Of a stretch of 64,000 nt of DNA, positions 28,356 to 37,703 are shown in pieces. Numbering within the stretch: the first letter of the stretch is position 1; each line of letters starts with the position of its first letter. The notes below the pieces were generated by a model, which saw only the letters and a list, made by a program, of their open reading frames with translations, was not told the DNA's origin and ran no database searches. Position numbers and translations under genes: made by a program. The DNA comes from Aquipluma nitroreducens (GTDB lineage Bacteria; Bacteroidota; Bacteroidia; Bacteroidales; Prolixibacteraceae). The DNA is taken from assembly GCF_009689585.1 (NCBI RefSeq), contig NZ_AP018694.1:3363001-3427000 (forward strand). Reading direction: 5' to 3'.

Positions 28356-29591
28356 ATGGCAGGCAGACTGGCTAAAATATTTAAGGGGGATTTAACGCTT
28401 TGGGTGATATTGATCTTTTTATCACTGATTTCATTGGTAATTGTGTACAGTGCAACGGGGAAACTGGCCTATCGCGAAGCAAACGGGAATACCATGTATT
28501 ACCTGATCAGACAGGTCTTGTTTATCCTGGTGGGATTTGGAATTATGCTTTTCCTGGTGAATGTTTTACCGGTTACGCTTTATTTTAAAATATCTCCTGT
28601 GCTGATTGGGATTACCATATTCACCTTGATTTTAGCCATCATTCAGTATAAATTAACGGGAAGTGCCGATAATAAGGAAACGTCTCGTTCGTTGAATATG
28701 CCGTTCTTTAGCTTTCAGCCGGCCGAGTTGGCGAAGATTTCACTGATCATGTATGCGGCGCGACTGTTATCAAAAGCTCAGCGCACCGAAGAAGAACTTA
28801 AAATAGCATTTTATTGGATTACTGGAGTTTCCGGAGTGGTTTGTTTCCTGATTTTCATGAGCAATTTCTCTACGGCAGCGCTTGTATTTGTTACTATTCT
28901 AATCCTGATGTTGATTGCACGTGTTTCGTTTAAATATATTTTATCACTTGTTGGAGCCGGTATTGTGGCTGTATTTCTAATCTATGGGGCAGCGACTGCT
29001 TTCCCTGATAGTATTGGAAAAGCCGGACGTATCGCTACCGTTAAAGGACGTATCGACGACTTTGTTCATGGCGATAACAATGCAGTAAATGGAACAACTC
29101 AGGCCGATTATGCCCGTCTGGCAATTTTTGAGGGTGGCGTATTGGGAAAAGGCCCGGGCAACAGTGAAGTAAGTAACTACATGGAAGCCGGCTATAACGA
29201 CTTTATTTATGCCATTTTTATTGAAGAATATGGCTTTGTCGGAGGTGCTTTTCTGGCCTTGCTTTACCTTATTTTATTATTCCGGGGAGTAATTATCGTT
29301 CGTCGGTGCGAACGAACATTCCCGGCTTTTATGGTTACCGGCTTGGTTTTGCTGATGACCTTTCAGGCATTCATTAACATGGCCGTTTCGGTGGGTGCCG
29401 TTCCAGTTACCGGGCAGCCTTTGCCGTGGGTAAGTATGGGAGGTTCGTCGATGTTGTTTACTGCAGCTTCGTTCGGAGTTATTCTGGCAGTGAGCGCGAA
29501 TAATCAAAAAAATAAAGTCCTGGCCGAAAAATCCTCTCAGGCAGAACAACCAGCTGTTGGTGAAACGCAAAATGAAGATCAGGCATTATAG
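28356..29591 (+). CDS. ftsW: FtsW, SEDS-family septal peptidoglycan polymerase
   Basis: FtsW polymerises glycan strands from lipid II at the septum together with FtsI. It is a polytopic membrane protein with about ten helices. Visible features are FFSFQPAELAKISLIMY, the extracellular loop with ARLAIFEGGVLGKGPGNSEV, the DFIYAIFIEEYGFVGG motif and the C-terminal PLPWVSMGGSSMLF. 411 residues. The conserved DFIYAIFIEE motif marks FtsW/RodA/SpoVE, and its position in the dcw cluster makes FtsW the right call. Confidence 0.95.
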   Translation: MAGRLAKIFKGDLTLWVILIFLSLISLVIVYSATGKLAYREANGNTMYYLIRQVLFILVGFGIMLFLVNVLPVTLYFKISPVLIGITIFTLILAIIQYKLTGSADNKETSRSLNMPFFSFQPAELAKISLIMYAARLLSKAQRTEEELKIAFYWITGVSGVVCFLIFMSNFSTAALVFVTILILMLIARVSFKYILSLVGAGIVAVFLIYGAATAFPDSIGKAGRIATVKGRIDDFVHGDNNAVNGTTQADYARLAIFEGGVLGKGPGNSEVSNYMEAGYNDFIYAIFIEEYGFVGGAFLALLYLILLFRGVIIVRRCERTFPAFMVTGLVLLMTFQAFINMAVSVGAVPVTGQPLPWVSMGGSSMLFTAASFGVILAVSANNQKNKVLAEKSSQAEQPAVGETQNEDQAL

Positions 29592-29592
29592 T

Positions 29593-30723
29593 ATGAAAAA
29601 GTTAAAAGTCATAGTAAGTGGGGGAGGAACCGGGGGACATATTTTCCCGGCTGTTTCCATTGCCAACGAGATCAAGGAACGTTTGCCTGAAACTGAAATC
29701 CTGTTTGTAGGCGCTCTTGGAAAAATGGAAATGGAACGTGTTCCGGCTGCTGGCTACCGCATTGTTGGTTTGCCGGTCGTTGGTTTTCCACGGAAACCCT
29801 CCCTGAAAATGTTGACTTTCTTCTGGAAGTTATTCCAGAGTATGCGTTTGGCCAATAAAGTAATTGCAGACTTTAGCCCTGACGTGGCAATCGGAGTGGG
29901 AGGTTTTGCCAGTGGACCGGTATTGAAGGCTGCCGTTCGCAAAGGCGTTCCGGCTGTACTTCAGGAACAGAATTCGTATGCGGGGGTAACCAACAAATTA
30001 CTGGCCTCGAAGGTGAATAAAATTTGCGTGGCGTACCCAAACATGGAACGGTATTTCCCGGCTGAAAAGATTGTGGTTACTGGTAATCCGATTCGCAAAA
30101 ATCTGATTGATGCGGTAGTTAATAAAACAGAGGCTTACGAATATTTCAAACTGATTGCTGGAAAACCGGTAGTGTTGCTTGTTGGCGGAAGTTTGGGAGC
30201 ACGCACGCTGAATGAAAGTGTAATGGCTAATCTGGAGCTGATTCGGGAGTCTGATGCTCAGGTTGTTTGGCAAACAGGAAGCTACTATTATAAAGAGATG
30301 CTTGAGCGATTGGGCGACAATTGTCCTAAGAATCTTCAAGCGATGGAGTTCGTGTCAAGGATGGATTTGGCTTATGCAGTGGCTGATGTAGTCATCTCAA
30401 GAGCTGGTGCAGGTACCATTTCGGAGCTTTGCCTGTTGGGCAAACCATCGGTTTTGGTGCCGTCGCCCAATGTGGCCGAGGACCATCAGACCAAAAATGC
30501 AATGGCACTTGTTGAAAATCAGGCCGCTTTGTTGATAAAAGATGCCGATTCGAAAGAACAATTATGGCCAGAGACCTTTAAATTGCTGGCTGATAAACAG
30601 CGGTTAAACAGCCTTTCCGAAAACATCAGGAAACTAGCAAAACCTAATGCTGCCAAAGAAATTGTAGATGTGATTCTGGAGGTAGTTGAGAGTCGGAAGT
30701 CAGAAGTCAGAAGTCAGAAGTAA
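29593..30723 (+). CDS. murG: MurG, lipid II synthase (GlcNAc transferase)
   Basis: MurG adds GlcNAc to lipid I on the inner face of the membrane. It is a GT-B fold with N-terminal SGGGTGGHIFPA, VGVGGFASGPVL, LQEQNSYAGVTNK, and C-terminal GGSLGARTLNE and SRAGAGTISELCLLGKPSVLVPSP. I start at ATG 29593, just after the ftsW stop; the frame opens upstream at 29557 inside ftsW. The C-terminal residues SRKSEVRSQK come from a 7-bp tandem repeat that runs into the stop codon, so the tail has been altered by repeat expansion. Confidence 0.96.
   Translation: MKKLKVIVSGGGTGGHIFPAVSIANEIKERLPETEILFVGALGKMEMERVPAAGYRIVGLPVVGFPRKPSLKMLTFFWKLFQSMRLANKVIADFSPDVAIGVGGFASGPVLKAAVRKGVPAVLQEQNSYAGVTNKLLASKVNKICVAYPNMERYFPAEKIVVTGNPIRKNLIDAVVNKTEAYEYFKLIAGKPVVLLVGGSLGARTLNESVMANLELIRESDAQVVWQTGSYYYKEMLERLGDNCPKNLQAMEFVSRMDLAYAVADVVISRAGAGTISELCLLGKPSVLVPSPNVAEDHQTKNAMALVENQAALLIKDADSKEQLWPETFKLLADKQRLNSLSENIRKLAKPNAAKEIVDVILEVVESRKSEVRSQK
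30692..30719 (+). repeat. 7-bp tandem repeat forming the end of murG
   Basis: GTCGGAA is followed by three perfect GTCAGAA units (30699-30719), running into GTAAAAC with the murG stop. It is a four-unit microsatellite in coding sequence, and a change in copy number would shift the frame at the stop. Confidence 0.85.
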
Positions 30724-30752
30724 AACGAATATTGATCTGGCTATATCCTTTG

Positions 30753-30916
30753 CCGTTGGCTTTAGCCAACGGGTTGAGGGGATAAAAATAAATGAGTTCA
30801 GCTCCGTAGGAGCGAAATATGAATAGCCCCGGGTTTCAACCCGGGGGAAAGAAAAAACCGGAGGCACCCCGTCCGCACGATAAAAATAAAAAGAGTGAAG
30901 GTCTCCTTTCGGACGG
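30753..30916. repeat. Composite palindromic repeat between murG and murC
   Basis: Four hairpins in a row: CCGTTGGC with GCCAACGG (30753-30772); GCTCC with GGAGC (30801-30813); CCCCGGGT with ACCCGGGG (30827-30846); and CCGTCCG with CGGACGG (30869-30916). The first recurs in degraded form at 60386-60405 and the third at 15398-15426. An ATG inside it opens an in-frame extension of murC that I reject as repeat-derived. Confidence 0.75.
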
Positions 30917-30950
30917 AATGAATGGAATGAAAAAAAGAAATAAAAATAGA

Positions 30951-32339
30951 ATGTTAAAATTTACCGACATAAAGCAAGTGTATTTCCTCGGAATCGGGGG
31001 AATTGGAATGAGCGCTCTGGCACGTTATTTTGCGAGTCAGGGCATCGCTGTTTCTGGTTACGATCGCACTGCTACCGAATTAACTGCTGCCCTTGAAACC
31101 GAAGGAATTGCTGTGCATTACAACGACGATCCGGCTATGCTGCCAGTCAATCTGAATTTAGCTGATTCGCTGATTGTTTATACACCGGCAGTACCAGCCA
31201 CTCACAAAGAATTGAAAACTTTGATTAGTCGCGGCTTTGAAATACATAAACGTGCTGAAGTGTTAGGCATTATCTGCAACAGCAAACGAACGATAGCGGT
31301 TGCCGGAACGCATGGTAAAACCTCTGTGTCGACTATTACTGCGCACATTCTGAAGTCATCGACCAAAGGCTGCGCTGCTTTTATGGGTGGAATTTCTAAA
31401 AATTATAAAACCAACCTTTTACTTGACGATACAGGCAGCGAGTGGATTGTTGCTGAAGCCGATGAGTTCGACCGTTCGTTCCTGCACCTTAAACCTGAAC
31501 TGGCAGTGATTACCTCTATGGATGCCGATCATTTGGATATTTACGGAACGCACGAAAAAGTGATCGAAAGTTTTAAGCTTTTCGCCGGAAATATTAAAGA
31601 GGGTGGGGCGTTGGTTCATAAAAAGGGACTTCCGTTGGGTACTGATCCTTCATCCAAATACAAAGCCTATTCGTATTCAATTACTGAAACTGCTGATTTT
31701 TGTGCAGTTAATATTGAATTGAAAGATGGCTATTATCAGTTCGACCTGAAAATTCCGGAACGTACCATCGAAAAACTGGTGCTGAATTATCCGGGATTGC
31801 TGAATGTTGAAAATGCGGTGGCAGCATCTGCATTGTCACTTTTGGCGGGTGTTTCTGCGGAAGAAATTCGTGGTGCAATGGCAACTTATGCTGGTGTTAA
31901 ACGCCGGTTCGACATTCACCTGAAAAACGAAAACTTTGTACTGATTGATGACTATGCGCATCATCCCGAAGAACTTCGCGCAACCATTCAATCGGTTCGC
32001 GACATTTATAAAGACCGGACGTTGACGGGCGTATTCCAGCCGCACTTATACAGCCGCACCAACGATTTTGCTGATGGGTTTGCTAAGAGTTTAGATCTTT
32101 TGGATGAAATTGTGCTGCTCGATATTTACCCGGCACGTGAGTTACCGATGGAAGGCGTGACTTCGGATTTGATTTTTAAACAATTGAAAAATACAAACAA
32201 AAGATTGTGTGCCAAGGCAGAATTGGTAAAACTGGCTGCCACATTTAAACCGGGAATAATAATCATGATGGGCGCAGGCGATATTGACACGCTGGTTGAA
32301 CCGGTAAAAGGGCAATTGTTGAAGTATGAGGATCGTTAA
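30951..32339 (+). CDS. murC: UDP-MurNAc:L-alanine ligase MurC
   Basis: MurC starts the stem peptide by joining L-alanine to UDP-MurNAc. It has the N-terminal YFLGIGGIGMSALARYF, the ATP-binding VAGTHGKTSVST, EADEFDRSFLHL and the C-terminal DDYAHHPEELRAT and FQPHLYSRT. I set the start at 30951 (MLKFTDIKQVYF). The open frame extends to 30819, but those 44 residues are read from the palindromic repeat and do not match MurC. 462 residues. Its last 14 bases overlap ftsQ. Confidence 0.95.
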   Translation: MLKFTDIKQVYFLGIGGIGMSALARYFASQGIAVSGYDRTATELTAALETEGIAVHYNDDPAMLPVNLNLADSLIVYTPAVPATHKELKTLISRGFEIHKRAEVLGIICNSKRTIAVAGTHGKTSVSTITAHILKSSTKGCAAFMGGISKNYKTNLLLDDTGSEWIVAEADEFDRSFLHLKPELAVITSMDADHLDIYGTHEKVIESFKLFAGNIKEGGALVHKKGLPLGTDPSSKYKAYSYSITETADFCAVNIELKDGYYQFDLKIPERTIEKLVLNYPGLLNVENAVAASALSLLAGVSAEEIRGAMATYAGVKRRFDIHLKNENFVLIDDYAHHPEELRATIQSVRDIYKDRTLTGVFQPHLYSRTNDFADGFAKSLDLLDEIVLLDIYPARELPMEGVTSDLIFKQLKNTNKRLCAKAELVKLAATFKPGIIIMMGAGDIDTLVEPVKGQLLKYEDR

Positions 32340-33081
32340 AAAGATATTGATCATTTTGGGTTGGGTGTGTCTGGTAGGAGCTATCGGATTTACAATCTAC
32401 TACGCTTACATGGAGCGCGAAGCCGTGAGGTGTCAGGAAATTGTAGTGAATATCAATCCGAATTCTCCAAAATTTCTTGACGAAACCGAGATTGCGAATA
32501 TGATTGAAAAATCGGGTGAAATGATTATTGGAAACAGGCTTTCGAAGATTAATATCAATTTAGTGGAGACTGCATTAAACTCATCTTCGTCGCTGGCTAA
32601 TGTGCAGGTTTTCAAAAAGGTCGAATCCAAAGGTTTGTCGTTCAAGGGAAAATTGGTGGTTAGTTTGGATGAGAGAACCCCAATTATCCGGATCAAAAAT
32701 TCGACAGATGACTACTATATGGATATGGAGGGAAATAAAATTCCGACATCGCCAAAATATGTTGAGCGGATTATGATTGCTTCGGGACCCATTGCTGATC
32801 CGGAGATACAGAAGAATTTGCTAAAAATGGCCGATTTTGTGAATAAGGATGATTTTTGGAGAGCTCAAATTGAGCAGGTTTTTGTTCAGGCCAATGGCGA
32901 GTTACTGCTGTTGCCACAGGTTGGTGATTACCTGATAGAGTTTGGGACACCGGATGATTTTGTTGTGAAATTTAGAAACTTAAAAGAAGTATACCAACAA
33001 GGATTTAAAAATCTGGGTTGGAACAAGTATCGAACCATCAGTGTGAAATATCGGAACCAGGTTGTTTGTACAAAAAAGTAG
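32326..33081 (+). CDS. ftsQ: FtsQ/DivIB divisome protein
   Basis: A bitopic membrane protein with a short cytoplasmic start (MRIVKK) and one helix (ILIILGWVCLVGAIGFTIYYAY). The POTRA domain (ICR..FLDETEIANMIEK-like region at about 35-100) leads into a beta domain ending in YRTISVKYRNQVVCTKK. FtsQ scaffolds FtsB and FtsL. Primary sequence is poorly conserved; position between murC and ftsA and the 251-residue length support the call. Its start overlaps the murC end by 14 bases. Confidence 0.9.
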   Translation: MRIVKKILIILGWVCLVGAIGFTIYYAYMEREAVRCQEIVVNINPNSPKFLDETEIANMIEKSGEMIIGNRLSKININLVETALNSSSSLANVQVFKKVESKGLSFKGKLVVSLDERTPIIRIKNSTDDYYMDMEGNKIPTSPKYVERIMIASGPIADPEIQKNLLKMADFVNKDDFWRAQIEQVFVQANGELLLLPQVGDYLIEFGTPDDFVVKFRNLKEVYQQGFKNLGWNKYRTISVKYRNQVVCTKK

Positions 33082-33084
33082 ATT

Positions 33085-34374
33085 ATGGACAAGAACGAGA
33101 AAATTTTTGCAGCAGTAGATATCGGATCTACAAAAATTGTGGCCCTTGCCGGGAAAAAGAACGAAGAGGGAAAAATCCAGATTGTTGGACTTGGACATAG
33201 TGCATCGAGAGGCGTTAAACGGGGCGTTGTTCTGAATGTTGAAGAAGCTTTTGCCGCTATCAGCGATGCTCTTGGACAGGCAGAAAAAGAAAGCGGACAG
33301 GACATCGAAACCGTTTTTGTAAACATTTCGGGGCAGCAACTCACAACTCAAACAACGCGTCAGCAAAAAGTGTTTGGCCGCGATCATTGTGTGTCGGAAT
33401 CCGATATCGACCAGATGATGCAAATGGCTCGTCAGATTAACCTGACAGAAGGAATGTCGATATATCACACGAATTCTGAGTTTTATACCATTGATGGGGA
33501 ATCAGGAATAACCAATCCGGTAGGTTCAATCTGTGAGAAAATTGAAGCTAATTTTAAAGTTCATATTGCTCCTGATTCTTATCAGCGCAACATTGCCATG
33601 TGTTTCGATCGTGGTTCAATCCAGGTTCAGAATGCTATTCTCGATCCGATTGCCTCTTCCGAAGTGGTATTAACCGAAGAAGAAAAAGAAACCGGAGTCG
33701 CGTTGGTTGACATCGGTGGCGGAACAACTAAGATTTCTATTTTTTATGAAGGTGTACTTTGTCATACCTCGATGGTTCCGTTTGGAGGGAATGTGGTCAC
33801 CATGGACATTAAAGAAGGCTGTTCCATAACTGTTAGACAGGCCGAATCGCTGAAAGTTCAGTTTGGACAGGCGATGGCCGATTTTGCTCCGGAAGATAAA
33901 GTGGTAACCATTCCAATTAACGGTTGGGAACCCAAGCAGATATCGTTTAAAAGTCTGGCTCACATTATTCAGGCTAGGATGGAAGAGATTGTGGTTCAAT
34001 TTTTCTACCAGATACGCAAATCAGGTTACGTCGATAAACTTGGTGCCGGAATTGTAATTACAGGTGGCACTTCCTTGTTGCCTAATTTGGGACAATTGGT
34101 TAAGTTTCATACTGGATTCGATGTCCGTATAGGAAAACCAAACCTGAATACATTTGTTGTCCGGAAGAGCATCGACGATCCACGGTTTGCAACGGCATTG
34201 GGTTTACTTAAAATGGCTGCCGAGGAAGAAGGCTTGTACGGGAAAAAAGGACGTAGGAAAATGAGGAAAGAAAAGTCGAATGAGCCTGGAATATTATCGA
34301 AAATGCAAAATAAAATTGTTCAGGGTGTAATTGGTTTTTTTGAAGAAGTCCCTGCTGATACGGAAATGACTTAA
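33085..34374 (+). CDS. ftsA: FtsA, actin-like membrane tether of the Z ring
   Basis: FtsA anchors FtsZ filaments to the membrane and recruits later divisome proteins. It is an actin/Hsp70-fold ATPase: phosphate-1 motif FAAVDIGSTKIVAL, 1C subdomain (VFVNISGQQL), phosphate-2 motif LVDIGGGTTKISIF, and adenosine motif GIVITGGTSLLPNL. The C-terminus ends with KMQNKIVQGVIGFFEEV, a likely amphipathic membrane-targeting helix. 429 residues. It starts three bases after ftsQ and precedes two ftsZ genes. Confidence 0.96.
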   Translation: MDKNEKIFAAVDIGSTKIVALAGKKNEEGKIQIVGLGHSASRGVKRGVVLNVEEAFAAISDALGQAEKESGQDIETVFVNISGQQLTTQTTRQQKVFGRDHCVSESDIDQMMQMARQINLTEGMSIYHTNSEFYTIDGESGITNPVGSICEKIEANFKVHIAPDSYQRNIAMCFDRGSIQVQNAILDPIASSEVVLTEEEKETGVALVDIGGGTTKISIFYEGVLCHTSMVPFGGNVVTMDIKEGCSITVRQAESLKVQFGQAMADFAPEDKVVTIPINGWEPKQISFKSLAHIIQARMEEIVVQFFYQIRKSGYVDKLGAGIVITGGTSLLPNLGQLVKFHTGFDVRIGKPNLNTFVVRKSIDDPRFATALGLLKMAAEEEGLYGKKGRRKMRKEKSNEPGILSKMQNKIVQGVIGFFEEVPADTEMT

Positions 34375-34399
34375 GAATAAATATAATCAAGTCTGCCTT

Positions 34400-35683
34400 A
34401 TGATTATTGATGAACTATTTAACTTCGGATTAGAACGCGCAAATTCCTCCATTATCAAGGTCATTGGTGTTGGCGGAGGTGGGTGTAATGCCGTCAAAAA
34501 CATGTTTGAAGAGGGCATTGAAGGTGTAAATTTCATGGTTTGCAATACGGATGCACAGGCGATGCAAAACAATCCTGTGCCGGTAAGAATACAGCTCGGG
34601 GTAACCCTCACCGGAGGTCGGGGTGCGGGCAATCTTCCGGAACAGGGAGAGCAGGCTGCCATCGAAAACCTGGACGACATTCGCGAAATGCTGGAGGGGA
34701 CAACCAAAATGGTGTTTATTACCGCCGGAATGGGAGGCGGAACCGGAACTGGTGCTGCCCCTGTGATTGCCCGACTAGCGCGCGAATTAGAAATTCTGAC
34801 CATTGCCGTTGTAACTATTCCTTCACGTTCTGAAGGGAAACGAAGGTTCGATCAGGCGCTTGAAGGGGTTGAAAAGTTGAAGGAACATGTGGACAGCATG
34901 TTGGTTATTAGCAACGAAAAGCTTCATAAAATATACGGCAATCTCCCCGCATCACAGGCATTTAAGAAAGCTGACAATATCATAACCACTGCGGTAAAAG
35001 GAGTTGCCGAAATTATAACACTTCACGGAAATATCAATATCGACTTTGCCGACGTTAGTACGGTGATGGCTGGAAGTGAGGTTTTCATTATGGGAACTGG
35101 ATTAGCCGAAGGGCCGAACCGTGCCATGAATGCGGTTAGGCAGGCGCTCGAATCGCCATTGCTCGATAGCAGCAGCATCCGTGGAACAAAAGACATTCTG
35201 CTCAACATTATCTCCGGAACCGAAGAAATTACCATGAGTGAAATTGGCGAGATCATCGATTATTTGCAGGATGAAGCAGGTCAGGACGCTACCATTATCT
35301 GGGGAAATGGTACCGATCCAAAGCTGGGGGACCAGATCAGTGTAACCATTATTGCTACCGGATTCGATATTAATCCAAACCGTTTGTTTCAGCCTCCGGT
35401 TGAGATGGTTGAATTGCTGAATGAAGAATCTGGGTTCGAAATCAATCTGGAAGACGATAATTTGTTTCTGAAGAACGAACCGGTCGAACCAAAAGAAGAA
35501 CCGGTTCGCGCACAGGCATATACCGCAAAACCGAAAAAGAAAACAAGAAAAGAAAAGAAACAATTGGCAGATGATCCGGAAAGTGCCAATGTGGATGGAT
35601 GGTTTTTTAGGCAGTTTACTAAATTCTTTGACGATAAAGACAATTCTGATACACCTGTTTCGGAAGAGAATACAAATCAATAA
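34400..35683 (+). CDS. ftsZ: FtsZ paralogue 1 (without the usual C-terminal IPAxxR peptide)
   Basis: A tubulin-like GTPase. The N-terminal GTP-binding domain has IGVGGGGCNAV (residues 17-27) and the signature GGGTGTG (about 112-118). The T7 loop NIDFADV is complete, so GTP hydrolysis in polymers should be possible. By eye the core (to about residue 325) is roughly 60% identical to the second copy. The tail differs. It is short, runs through a Lys-rich stretch (KPKKKTRKEKK) and ends VDGWFFRQFTKFF and an acidic end, with no IPA(Y/F)xR peptide of the kind that binds FtsA. It may co-polymerise with, or modulate, the other FtsZ. Confidence 0.93.
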   Translation: MIIDELFNFGLERANSSIIKVIGVGGGGCNAVKNMFEEGIEGVNFMVCNTDAQAMQNNPVPVRIQLGVTLTGGRGAGNLPEQGEQAAIENLDDIREMLEGTTKMVFITAGMGGGTGTGAAPVIARLARELEILTIAVVTIPSRSEGKRRFDQALEGVEKLKEHVDSMLVISNEKLHKIYGNLPASQAFKKADNIITTAVKGVAEIITLHGNINIDFADVSTVMAGSEVFIMGTGLAEGPNRAMNAVRQALESPLLDSSSIRGTKDILLNIISGTEEITMSEIGEIIDYLQDEAGQDATIIWGNGTDPKLGDQISVTIIATGFDINPNRLFQPPVEMVELLNEESGFEINLEDDNLFLKNEPVEPKEEPVRAQAYTAKPKKKTRKEKKQLADDPESANVDGWFFRQFTKFFDDKDNSDTPVSEENTNQ

Positions 35684-35712
35684 AGTATAAACACGAAATA
35701 AAATAGACGATC

Positions 35713-37134
35713 ATGTCAAACGAAATTATGAATTTTGATTTAACCGTAAATTCCGGTTCAATCATCAAGGTAATCGGAGTAGGTGGCGGCGGTGGAAATG
35801 CCGTAAATCACATGTATTATCAAGGTATTCGTGATGTGGATTTTATGGTTTGCAATACCGATGCCCAGGCATTAATAAATAGTCCGGTTCCGTATAAAGT
35901 TCAGTTGGGTTCTTCGCTTACAGAAGGCCGCGGAGCAGGAAATAAACCAGAAACAGGTCGTGATTCAGCAATTGAAAATATCGAAGATGTTAAGCAGGTG
36001 CTTCGAAACAATACCAAAATGGTATTTATTACTGCCGGAATGGGTGGTGGTACTGGTACCGGAGGAGCGCCAGTTATTGCGCAGGCTGCCCGCGAGCTTG
36101 GCATATTAACTGTTGGTATTGTAACAATTCCTTTCCGGAATGAAGGACGTCGCCGCATCAAACAGGCCGTTGAAGGTATTGCTGCCATGGAAGCTCATGT
36201 CGATTCGTTGCTGGTGATCAACAACGAACGCATACGCGAAATGTACGGCGATTCAAAAATATCGGATGCTTTTGCCAAAGCCGATAACATTTTGACGACT
36301 GCAGCGAAGGGAATCGCTGAAATCATTACTGTGCCTGGCTATATCAACGTTGACTTTGCCGATGTGGAAACAGTAATGAGAAACAGCGGTGTGGCATTGA
36401 TGGGAACCGGAATCGCTTCAGGAGTTAATCGTGCTGTTATTGCGGTTGAACAGGCTTTAAATTCGCCTTTGCTCAACAACAACGACATCATGGGAGCTCG
36501 CAACATCCTGTTGAATATTACTTCAGGAATTGAAGAAATTACGATGGATGAAATTGGTGACATTACCGACTTCGTTCAGGAAAAGGCTGGTAATTCCGCT
36601 GACTTAATTTGGGGAAATGGTGTTGACGAAGCGCTGGGCGATAAAATTTCGGTGACTATTATTGCTACCGGCTTCAGTACAAGCAGTATTCCTGAAATGG
36701 TGATCAATCAGAACCAGGAAAAGACTTATCATACCTTGATGGATGATCCGATGGACATCATTCCAAAAACCAAAACCGAAGTTAAATCGTCGGTTGAAAA
36801 TGAATTGTACGGATCGAAAAATGTGAAGCAAAAAACCTTCGAATTTGAAATCAATGCTGGCGGTTACGATGAATTCGAGGAGTTGTATGGAAGCAACAAT
36901 GCCAAGAAAGAATCGTATAGCGAAGCCACTGAACCGGTTGATTTTACTCACACTTCGGAGGAGGCTGTTGATGAACTGGAAAATATCCCGGCATACCGCA
37001 GAAAGAATTCAAAGCTGTTCAGCTTTAAAAAAAAAGTAGATGAAAAATTTTCAAGGTTTTCTATTTCTCCGGATGAAAATAATAATGTAGTTTTACGTGA
37101 CAATAATTCGTATTTGCACGATAACGTCGATTAA
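35713..37134 (+). CDS. ftsZ: FtsZ paralogue 2 (canonical tail)
   Basis: The second FtsZ starts 29 bases after the first. It has IGVGGGGGNAV, GGGTGTG and the T7 loop NVDFADV, then a long, acidic variable linker (about residues 330-430). The ELENIPAYRRKNSK motif near 434-447 matches the conserved C-terminal peptide that FtsA recognises. About 25 residues follow it, so the peptide is not at the extreme end. At 473 residues it is slightly longer than most. It is probably the main cytokinetic FtsZ. Both copies keep polymer-forming and catalytic residues, so neither looks like a pseudogene. Confidence 0.95.
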   Translation: MSNEIMNFDLTVNSGSIIKVIGVGGGGGNAVNHMYYQGIRDVDFMVCNTDAQALINSPVPYKVQLGSSLTEGRGAGNKPETGRDSAIENIEDVKQVLRNNTKMVFITAGMGGGTGTGGAPVIAQAARELGILTVGIVTIPFRNEGRRRIKQAVEGIAAMEAHVDSLLVINNERIREMYGDSKISDAFAKADNILTTAAKGIAEIITVPGYINVDFADVETVMRNSGVALMGTGIASGVNRAVIAVEQALNSPLLNNNDIMGARNILLNITSGIEEITMDEIGDITDFVQEKAGNSADLIWGNGVDEALGDKISVTIIATGFSTSSIPEMVINQNQEKTYHTLMDDPMDIIPKTKTEVKSSVENELYGSKNVKQKTFEFEINAGGYDEFEELYGSNNAKKESYSEATEPVDFTHTSEEAVDELENIPAYRRKNSKLFSFKKKVDEKFSRFSISPDENNNVVLRDNNSYLHDNVD

Positions 37135-37146
37135 TTTTTTTACAAG

Positions 37147-37596
37147 ATGGGTTTATTTGAACAGATAAGTAGTGATATTTTGGTTGCGATGAAGGCTAAA
37201 GAGAAGGAAAAACTCGAAGCTTTACGTGGAATCAAAAAAGTAATGATTGAAGCTAAATCGGCTGCAGGTGCAACAGGAGAATTAACCGATCAGGAATGCC
37301 TGAAAATTATCTCGAAGCTGGCCAAACAGGGAGCCGATTCTGCTGCAATTTATAAAGAACAAGGCCGTACCGATCTGTATGAGCAGGAAATGTTTCAGGT
37401 TCAGATTTTTGAAGCCTATCTTCCTGCAAAAATGTCGGATGCTGAATTAACTGAAAACATCCAGTCAATTATTGCAGAAGTGGGTGCCGCTGGAATGAAA
37501 GATATGGGTAAAGTAATGGGAATTGCATCCAAAAAGCTGGCTGGACTAGCCGAAGGGAAAGACATCTCAGATAAAGTAAAAGCGTTGTTAAGCTAA
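37147..37596 (+). CDS. GatB/YqeY domain protein
   Basis: The 149-residue protein consists of the YqeY fold: an N-terminal helical bundle (LFEQISSDILVAMKAKEKEKLEALRGIKKVMIEAK) and a small C-terminal domain (AGMKDMGKVMGIASKKLAGLAEGKDISDKVKALL). The fold resembles the tRNA-contacting tail of GatB in Glu-tRNA amidotransferase, but the stand-alone protein has no firmly known role. It lies 12 bases after the second ftsZ, a common position in Bacteroidota, and closes the dcw transcription unit before a terminator. Confidence 0.92.
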   Translation: MGLFEQISSDILVAMKAKEKEKLEALRGIKKVMIEAKSAAGATGELTDQECLKIISKLAKQGADSAAIYKEQGRTDLYEQEMFQVQIFEAYLPAKMSDAELTENIQSIIAEVGAAGMKDMGKVMGIASKKLAGLAEGKDISDKVKALLS

Positions 37597-37653
37597 AGAT
37601 AGAATGTCGGGACTTGAAATCTCAGGTTTTGTGCATTTGGGGTGGAAAAAAGG

Positions 37654-37682
37654 AAAGCGGGCAGAGGCCCGCTTTCTATTTT
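37654..37682 (+). terminator. Terminator at the end of the dcw cluster
   Basis: AAAGCGGG pairs perfectly with CCCGCTTT (37654-37661 with 37668-37675), followed by a T-rich run. It can also serve the convergent gene at 37704. Confidence 0.85.
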
Positions 37683-37703
37683 TAGATGTTGTATGACTTG
37701 AAA

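Noticed and set aside
29557-29592. Upstream start for MurG inside ftsW
   Set aside because: MurG homology begins at MKKLKVIVSGGGTGGH, and the ATG at 29593 directly follows the ftsW stop.
30819-30950. N-terminal extension of MurC
   Set aside because: Encoded by a palindromic repeat; MurC similarity begins at MLKFTDIKQVYF.
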